Below are positions 14,157 through 19,020 of a stretch of DNA of 19,020 nucleotides, piece after piece. Under the pieces are notes generated by a model, which worked only from the letters and a program-made list of their open reading frames with translations, was not told the DNA's origin and did not search any database. This DNA comes from CAG-1031 sp964556785 (GTDB taxonomy: Bacteria; Bacteroidota; Bacteroidia; Bacteroidales; Muribaculaceae), in the NCBI GenBank assembly GCA_964556785.1, contig CAZKXM010000034.1, forward strand, positions 1-19,020. The letters are read 5' to 3'. Every line of letters begins with the position of its first letter. Position 1 is the first letter of the stretch. A program made the translations under genes and the position numbers.

Positions 14157-15314
14157 ATGTTGAAATCATTTCTTTCAGTGACCGCCATGGTCACGCTTTC
14201 GGCCGGAGTCATCGCCCAGGAGACTATCAACACTCCCGGCGCAAGTGTCACATCCCCGCAGATCGTTAACGACAGCACTGTCACAATCCGGATCTTCGCA
14301 CCTCAGGCCCGGCACGCATCTGTTGTGGGAGACCTCAACGGTGAGATGGCTCGCGATTCAGAAGGAGTATGGAGCGCAACCTTCAGTTCTCTCCCACCGG
14401 AGCTCTACTGCTATGCCATCGAGATCGACGGAGTGAGATTAAACGACCCGAGCAATGTTCACCGTGTGCGCGACATTGCCACCGTAAGCGATTATTTCAT
14501 TTTACCGGGCGACACTGCGCTACCCTACACCGTCAACCCTTCCACCGCACACGGGACAGTCAGCAAAGTGTGGTATCCCTCACCAGCGACCGGCACATCC
14601 CGCCGCCTGACAGTCTACACCCCGTCCGGATATGAACAGAATCCTTCTGCCCCCTACCCTGTCCTCTATCTGCTCCACGGCACCGGCGGAGATGAAAATT
14701 CATGGGGCGAGCTCGGGCGTGCCACCCAGATCCTCGATAATCTGATAGCAGAGGGCAAAGCCAGGCCGATGATCGTAGTGATGCCTAACGCCAACATGAC
14801 CGAGCAAGCAGCTCCCGGTGAAAGCCCCAGAGGCCTCGTTACGCCGGATGCGAAGCTCAGCGCGCTATTGCCCGGCATGTTCGAAGAAACATTTGACGAG
14901 ATCGTCAGCTTCACCGACAGCACATACCGAACCATCCCGACTGCCGACAATAGAGCCGTAGCGGGACTGTCGCGCGGTGGCCTCCACACACTCGGCATAG
15001 CCCTGCTCAGGCCTGACGATTTCGGTTATCTCGGAATGTTTTCGGCAGCCATTGGAACCGATGCAGAGAAAGCCTCAGCGCCCTATCGTGACCTTGACAA
15101 CCGTCTGGTGCGTCTTGCCAATTCAGATCCACAGATTGTGATAGCCATCGGCAACGATGATTTTCTTTACGAGAACAATGTTGAATTCCGCAAGCGTCTC
15201 GACGATCTTGGCATATCCTACACCTACATTGAATCAGAAGGCGGCCACTCCTGGAGAAACTGGCGAAAATATCTGACGCGCCTTCTCCCCTCCCTTTTCA
15301 GAAATAATCAATAA
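14157..15314 (+). CDS. Secreted esterase, CE1/feruloyl-esterase-like alpha/beta hydrolase
   Basis: This 385-residue exported protein has a Sec signal peptide in residues 1-20, with likely cleavage after VIA before Gln21. Residues about 28-115 look like an immunoglobulin-like CBM48/E-set domain (TVTIRIFAPQARHASVVGD, W-x-x-x-FSSLPPELYCYAIEIDG). Residues about 135-382 are an esterase-D/CE1 alpha/beta hydrolase: oxyanion region LLHGTGGDENSW (172-183), nucleophile Ser272 in AGLSRGG, probable acid Asp334 or Asp335 in IGNDDFLY, and His364 in GGHSW. Bacteroidales relatives remove acetyl or feruloyl groups from plant xylan, but no SusCD or glycosidase genes lie nearby, so the substrate is uncertain. 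It is followed after 19 bases by an outer-membrane barrel gene, suggesting co-expression. Confidence 0.9.
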   Translation: MLKSFLSVTAMVTLSAGVIAQETINTPGASVTSPQIVNDSTVTIRIFAPQARHASVVGDLNGEMARDSEGVWSATFSSLPPELYCYAIEIDGVRLNDPSNVHRVRDIATVSDYFILPGDTALPYTVNPSTAHGTVSKVWYPSPATGTSRRLTVYTPSGYEQNPSAPYPVLYLLHGTGGDENSWGELGRATQILDNLIAEGKARPMIVVMPNANMTEQAAPGESPRGLVTPDAKLSALLPGMFEETFDEIVSFTDSTYRTIPTADNRAVAGLSRGGLHTLGIALLRPDDFGYLGMFSAAIGTDAEKASAPYRDLDNRLVRLANSDPQIVIAIGNDDFLYENNVEFRKRLDDLGISYTYIESEGGHSWRNWRKYLTRLLPSLFRNNQ

Positions 15315-15333
15315 CAAATAAACTCCATCCTCT

Positions 15334-15933
15334 ATGAAACGTTTCGCACTCGCAGTTCTTGCTTTCGCAGCATCTATGCCTCTTTGGTCAGCAACAATAG
15401 CAAAAGGTGAAATTGCAGCCGATGCGGGCATCGGTGTCGGCGCAATGTCGGCCGGCGGCTCCACCGGGGCATTCACCCAACGTCTGGCCATCGAGACAGG
15501 TATCTGGGAATTCAACATGCTCAACTCCGACTGGACAATGACCCTCGGCTTTCAGTTTAACAACGGTGTCCACCGTTCAAGCGTCATTTCAGCCGATATC
15601 TTCAACCCGGCCAACCAGTCGAAGTTTACATACGTCCACGACGACCTTACGATGATGCCCACCGTGTCGATCCATCACGGATTTGCCGACAATCTCGACG
15701 CATACGCCACGTTCGGCATGGGCCTTGGTCTGATAAACTTCAAGGAAAGCGTCGACGGATGGTCGCGCGGCAATACAACCGCCTCATTCGCAATGGCCCT
15801 GAATCTGGGCGCACGCTACTGGTTCAACCGCAACTGGGCCGCAAACGCGCAATTCGGTCTCGTCAGCGCCACCTGGAAACACAGCTACGGATCTTACAAC
15901 ATTCTCTCGGTCGGCGTCACCTACCGCTTCTGA
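15334..15933 (+). CDS. Small outer-membrane beta-barrel protein
   Basis: This is a 199-residue protein with a Sec signal peptide (about residues 1-20, FALAVLAFAASMPLWSA). The rest has alternating hydrophobic, aromatic-rich strands such as WTMTLGFQFNN, LDAYATFGMGLGLI, FAMALNLGARYWF and NWAANAQFGLVSATW. It ends in ILSVGVTYRF, a C-terminal aromatic beta-signal read by the BAM complex. The size suits an eight-stranded OmpW/OmpA-like or porin-family barrel. No specific function can be read from it. The gene follows the esterase by 19 bases with no terminator in between, and the nucleoside kinase gene begins 67 bases downstream. Confidence 0.85.
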   Translation: MKRFALAVLAFAASMPLWSATIAKGEIAADAGIGVGAMSAGGSTGAFTQRLAIETGIWEFNMLNSDWTMTLGFQFNNGVHRSSVISADIFNPANQSKFTYVHDDLTMMPTVSIHHGFADNLDAYATFGMGLGLINFKESVDGWSRGNTTASFAMALNLGARYWFNRNWAANAQFGLVSATWKHSYGSYNILSVGVTYRF

Positions 15934-16000
15934 GCCGCTTTCAGAGTAAACTGTCGAGGCCGTTCAAGCGTTGAAAACCTGTCACCCTCATCAAATCTTC

Positions 16001-17674
16001 ATGACTCCCGAACAACTCAGCATCTACTGCACCAACACCGGCAGCTACATCGACATTAACGGAGGCGAAACTCTCGCCGACATTTTCAACCGTCTCGATC
16101 CGAAGCCGGCGTTTAATCCGATATGCGCACGGGTAAACAACAAGACCGAGTGGCTCGGCTTCAGGGTTTACAGCCCCAAACAGGTTGAGTTTCTCAGCTC
16201 ATCGACCCCGAGCGGCCACAGAGTGTATGTCAGATCGCTCTGCATGCTTCTTTACAAAGCGCTCAGCGACTGCTATCCCGGCACCCGTCTTAGGATCGAG
16301 CACTCCGTGAGCCGCGGCTACTATTGCCGGCTGTTTAAGGGTGCTGAAGCCACCCCCGAAGTGATCGAACGGCTGCGAACCCGCATGAAGGAGCTCATTG
16401 ACGCCGACATTCCTTTCGAGCGTCACGAACGCCTGACAAAAGATGCCATCGAAATCTTCAAGGCACAGGGCCTGAACGACAAAGTGCGCCTGCTCCGAAG
16501 CGTACACAATCTCTACACCGCCTATTATAGCCTCGGTGATCTCTGCGACAGCTACTACGGATGTCTCGCTCCCTCAACCGGACATCTGCGCGGCTTCGAT
16601 CTTCGCCCCTACAAGGCCGGATTCCTGCTCCTTGGCCACGATCCGCAAAACCCCATGGTGGCCCAGACACCGTCAGTCCAGGAGAAGATGTATGCCGCCT
16701 TTACCGACTATCTGCGGTTCAATCAGGTGATCGGTGTCAGAAACGTAGGGGAGCAGAACATCGCCGTTGAAGAAGGCCGTAGCGCCACCCTGATCAATGT
16801 GGCAGAGGCGCTGCATGTGAAACACATCGGCATCATTGCCGACAAGATCACCGAACGATTCAACAATGGCGGCGCAAGGATAGTCCTCATTGCCGGGCCG
16901 TCGTCGTCAGGGAAAACCACCTTCACCAAGCGGCTCGGCGTGCAGCTGCTGTGCAACCTGCTCGAGCCCAAGATGATTTCGCTCGACGACTATTTCATAA
17001 ACCGCGACCTCACCCCCCGCGATGAAGACGGTGACTACGACTTCGAATCGCTCTATGCCCTTGATCTCGAGCAGTTCAACACCGATCTCAACCGTCTCAT
17101 TGCAGGCGAGGAAGTGGAATTGCCATCATATAATTTCGAGCGCGGCATGCGCGAATACCGGGGCAACCGGATCCATCTCAACGACAACTCCATTCTTCTG
17201 ATCGAAGGGATCCATGGCCTGAATCCGGAGCTCACCGCCGGCGTTGACGAGAAGATGAAATACCGTGTCTATGTATCGGCCCTGACCACTCTTGCCATCG
17301 ACGATCATTCATGGGTGCCCACAACTGATAACCGCCTGCTGCGCCGAATTATCCGCGACCATAAGTACCGCGGAGTCAACGCAACCGAAACCATTCGCCG
17401 CTGGCCGAGTGTGCGCCGCGGTGAGGAGCGATGGATTTTCCCCTACCAGGAGAATGCCGACTCGATGTTCAACTCGTCGCTCATTTTTGAACTCGCCGTG
17501 ATGAAGGACTATGCCGAAGACCTTCTCCGGAATGTGCCTCACGACATCCCCGAGTATGGCGAAGCATGGCGACTGCGCTCGTTCCTGAGCTATTTCACAT
17601 CGATCGAGCCCGACATGATTCCTCCCACAAGCCTTCTGCGCGAATTTCTCGGCGGAAGCTCGTTCCATTATTGA
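16001..17674 (+). CDS. Nucleoside (uridine-like) kinase with TGS/ThrRS-like N-terminus
   Basis: From the ATG at 16001 this is 557 residues. The N-terminal part (about 1-230) resembles the TGS and second additional domain of threonyl-tRNA synthetase. It has an ICARVNNKT strand and the motif IEHSVSRGYYCRL, where the ThrRS-type HxxxH is reduced to HSVSR. The C-terminal part is a PRK/uridine-kinase P-loop domain: Walker A GPSSSGKTT (299-307), then SLDDYF, DFESLYALDLEQF, and LLIEGIHGLNP. Proteins of this architecture in Bacteroidetes, Clostridia and Thermotogae are annotated as uridine kinase or nucleoside kinase. The exact substrate is uncertain. A TTG at 15971 would add ten residues (MKTCHPHQIF) but is less likely than the ATG. 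Confidence 0.88.
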   Translation: MTPEQLSIYCTNTGSYIDINGGETLADIFNRLDPKPAFNPICARVNNKTEWLGFRVYSPKQVEFLSSSTPSGHRVYVRSLCMLLYKALSDCYPGTRLRIEHSVSRGYYCRLFKGAEATPEVIERLRTRMKELIDADIPFERHERLTKDAIEIFKAQGLNDKVRLLRSVHNLYTAYYSLGDLCDSYYGCLAPSTGHLRGFDLRPYKAGFLLLGHDPQNPMVAQTPSVQEKMYAAFTDYLRFNQVIGVRNVGEQNIAVEEGRSATLINVAEALHVKHIGIIADKITERFNNGGARIVLIAGPSSSGKTTFTKRLGVQLLCNLLEPKMISLDDYFINRDLTPRDEDGDYDFESLYALDLEQFNTDLNRLIAGEEVELPSYNFERGMREYRGNRIHLNDNSILLIEGIHGLNPELTAGVDEKMKYRVYVSALTTLAIDDHSWVPTTDNRLLRRIIRDHKYRGVNATETIRRWPSVRRGEERWIFPYQENADSMFNSSLIFELAVMKDYAEDLLRNVPHDIPEYGEAWRLRSFLSYFTSIEPDMIPPTSLLREFLGGSSFHY

Positions 17675-17698
17675 ATCCTCAATGATCAGACGCATACA

Positions 17699-17735
17699 AA
17701 AGAGCGGCCGCACCGAATCAGGGCGACCGCTCTTT
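17699..17735. terminator. Bidirectional hairpin terminator
   Basis: AAAGAGCGG (17699-17707) pairs perfectly with CCGCTCTTT (17727-17735). After one mismatch the stem continues with CGC/GCG, around an 11-base loop. The A-run before and T-run after the stem give a U-tract on both strands. It lies between the convergent kinase (stop 17674) and FKBP (stop 17776) genes and can end both transcripts. Confidence 0.85.
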
Positions 17736-17746
17736 AATTATGTCAA

Positions 17747-17771
17747 GCCGGCTATCGGTCGCCGGCTATCG
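17747..17771. repeat. Short tandem GCCGGCTATCG repeat
   Basis: GCCGGCTATCG occurs at 17747-17757 and again at 17761-17771, separated by GTC. A degenerate GACTATCAG follows and runs into the FKBP stop codon. The pattern resembles dispersed GGCTATCG-type simple repeats that show up in many genomes. No function is apparent. Confidence 0.5.
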
Positions 17772-17775
17772 ACTA

Positions 17776-18678
17776 TCAGTTGTTGGAAGGAGTTTCAACC
17801 TTCTTCACCTCTACGTCAAACACCAGAGTGTCGTTCGGGCCGATCGATCCGTCGGGAGTGCCGTCAACACCATAGGCCAGATCGCCGGGGATGTAGAGAA
17901 TATAATGAGCTCCCTCGTTCATCATCTGGAGGCCTTCACCGAAGCCGGGAATAACCTGACGGGGCGAGAATGTGGCATTGTCGCTTGCATCAAACTCCTT
18001 GCCGTTGATCAGAGTGCCCTTGTAGCTCAGGGTCACGCGGGAGTTGCTCTGAGCCTTCTCGCCGCTACCCTCTTTCACAACCTTGTAAGCCAGGCCGCTG
18101 GGAGTAACCTTGATTGAGGGATCCTCTTTCTGGAGTTTCTCGATGAAAGCCTTGCCGTCGGCAGCGTTCTTCTTAGCCTCGGGCGAATTTGCCTTTGCCT
18201 GAGCCTCAGCCTCGGCATCAGCTTTCTGCTTGGCCATCATGATCTCGTTGACACGCTGCATAAGCGGCTGTGCCTGTGCAGAGAGCTTCGAGAGGTCGCC
18301 GGTGCTGTCGGCAAGGAAAGCCTTCTCGTAGGCTTCATAGATTGCCTTGCGGTCAACCTTGATACCTGCACGTTCCCACATAAAGAGCTGGCCCCAGAGC
18401 TGAGCCGCGATCTGCTGGCCGGTGATATAGCTCTGGCGGGTGGTGTCGGCCATCAGCACGCTCTTGATACCCTCGAGCATCTCTTTCTTGTTGAACTGAG
18501 CGCGGTCTGCTTCAGGAATCTGAGCATACTGCATGTTGAGCTGGGCTCCGTTCATCTCGCCGATCACATTGCTGAGTGAATCCTCAAACGATCCGGGAGC
18601 GGCCGATGAGCTGCCGTTGCATGCGGCCATGCTTGTCAGAAGAGCTGCGGCGCCACATGCCAGAATAATTTTTTTCAT
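17776..18678 (-). CDS. FKBP-type peptidyl-prolyl isomerase, lipoprotein
   Basis: This is a 300-residue envelope foldase. The N-terminus MKKIILACGAAALLTSMAAC is a lipoprotein signal with the acylated cysteine at Cys20. Residues about 30-165 are the helical FKBP-N dimerisation/chaperone-type region (DSLSNVIGEMNG, YITGQQIAAQLWGQ). An Ala/Glu/Lys-rich helix follows (about 163-195). The catalytic FKBP domain (about 198-296) shows VTPSGLAYKVVKEGSG, VTLSYKGTLINGKEFDAS, VIPGFGEGLQMMNEG, IPGDLAYG and LVFDVEV. The layout is that of the FkpA/Mip group, which assists folding of exported proteins. A second FKBP gene lies upstream on the same strand. No clear TAnnTTTG promoter was found ahead of it. Confidence 0.95.
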   Translation of the reverse strand: MKKIILACGAAALLTSMAACNGSSSAAPGSFEDSLSNVIGEMNGAQLNMQYAQIPEADRAQFNKKEMLEGIKSVLMADTTRQSYITGQQIAAQLWGQLFMWERAGIKVDRKAIYEAYEKAFLADSTGDLSKLSAQAQPLMQRVNEIMMAKQKADAEAEAQAKANSPEAKKNAADGKAFIEKLQKEDPSIKVTPSGLAYKVVKEGSGEKAQSNSRVTLSYKGTLINGKEFDASDNATFSPRQVIPGFGEGLQMMNEGAHYILYIPGDLAYGVDGTPDGSIGPNDTLVFDVEVKKVETPSNN

Positions 18679-18738
18679 AAAAGTTTAATGTATTAGGAAT
18701 TTGTTGATTGGTTAAAGTTTCGAAACCGATATGTTGAT

Positions 18739-18799
18739 ACACAAATCAGGGGCCACGCCATCGCCTTTATCTCAGGCAATGCCGCGCCCTGAACTGTGT
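18739..18799. other. Imperfect long inverted repeat between the two FKBP genes
   Basis: ACACA plus TCAGGGGC (18739-18753) can pair with GCCCTGA plus TGTGT (18786-18799), with a small internal bulge and a 32-base loop. A smaller alternative TCAGG/CCTGA pairing lies inside. There is no U-tract, so it is not a standard terminator. It may be a 3' structure of the upstream FKBP mRNA, a readthrough modulator, or chance. Confidence 0.3.
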
Positions 18800-18829
18800 G
18801 TATGCTGGCAAAGGTGTCGGCAGGTTGAA

Positions 18830-19020
18830 TTATTTGCCGACAACATTGATAAGTTCAACATCAAAAATCAGTGTGGCGTTAGGACCGATCACGCCGCCGG
18901 CGCCGTTAGGACCGTAGGCCAGATTCGAGGGGATAAACAGACGCCATTTCGAGCCGGCCTTCATCATCTGAAGGGCCTCGACCCAACCGGGGATCACCTG
19001 AGTGACACCGAATGTGGCGG
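18830..19020 (-). CDS. Second FKBP-type peptidyl-prolyl isomerase, C-terminal part
   Basis: The reading frame comes in from the right window edge and ends at the TAA complementary to 18830-18832. It gives the last 62 or so residues of an FKBP domain. Visible motifs are VTQVIPGWVEALQMM, the active-site-lining WRLFIPSNLAYG, and the final strand LIFDVELINVVGK. It has no start codon in the window, so its N-terminus and export signal are unknown. It lies 151 bases upstream of the FKBP lipoprotein gene on the same strand and shares its catalytic-domain pattern, so the two look like tandem paralogs. Confidence 0.9.
   Translation of the reverse strand, partial: ATFGVTQVIPGWVEALQMMKAGSKWRLFIPSNLAYGPNGAGGVIGPNATLIFDVELINVVGK

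Noticed and set aside
15963..15975. TTCAA-gcg-TTGAA hairpin before the nucleoside kinase gene
   Set aside because: It is only a 5-bp AT-rich stem without a U-tract and is too weak to call a terminator or regulatory element.
17740..18117. 125-residue plus-strand frame starting SRLSVAGYRLSVVG
   Set aside because: It begins in the GGCTATCG repeat and continues antisense to the FKBP domain, a typical spurious hypothetical protein.

Overview
The window looks like a chromosomal segment of a Bacteroidales bacterium. The fairly high GC and gene content fit a Muribaculaceae-like gut commensal, but this placement is inference. The support is: promoters of the Bacteroidetes type (TAnnTTTG at -7), a YbeY whose third metal-ligand position is Asp rather than His, a PdxB-DapB biosynthetic cluster, a GYF/CD225 protein, FKBP lipoproteins, and an outer-membrane barrel ending in Phe. 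No tRNA, rRNA, IS element, phage gene or CRISPR array was seen. Almost all the DNA is coding, and no gene-free stretch exceeds about 230 bases.

Region 1 (1-6495, plus strand) is a tightly packed six-gene run: the 3' part of purD (purines), a multi-pass membrane protein of unknown function, pdxB (pyridoxal phosphate), dapB (lysine and diaminopimelate), and two tandem paralogous multi-pass membrane proteins that resemble DUF6056/GT-C-type glycosyltransferase-like proteins. Junctions are 4-base start/stop overlaps or a 12-base gap, so the two unknown paralogs are probably co-transcribed with housekeeping biosynthesis genes. They are the least explained part of the window.

Region 2 (6479-13926, minus strand) is a long co-directional run read right to left: ybeY, mnmG, apt, uvrC, dtd, a MazG-like pyrophosphohydrolase, deoC, a GYF+CD225 membrane protein, and a DUF2752 protein. 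It combines ribosome and tRNA maturation, tRNA proofreading, nucleotide salvage and clean-up, and DNA repair. A perfect 18-bp palindrome containing TGTTCCACGTGGAACA, a ParB-binding parS-type sequence, lies between mnmG and apt. A promoter in front of ybeY and a second internal promoter in front of the MazG-like gene are visible.

Region 3 (14157-17674, plus strand) diverges from ybeY. It holds a secreted CE1-like esterase, a small outer-membrane beta-barrel, and a nucleoside kinase with a TGS/ThrRS-like N-terminus. The esterase promoter is so close to the start codon that its mRNA may be leaderless.

Region 4 (17776-19020, minus strand) carries an FKBP-type prolyl isomerase lipoprotein and the C-terminal end of a second FKBP gene. 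A strong hairpin terminator separates it from region 3. No dramatic new defence or mobile system was found. The best leads are the paralogous membrane-protein pair, the parS-like site and the GYF/CD225-DUF2752 pair.
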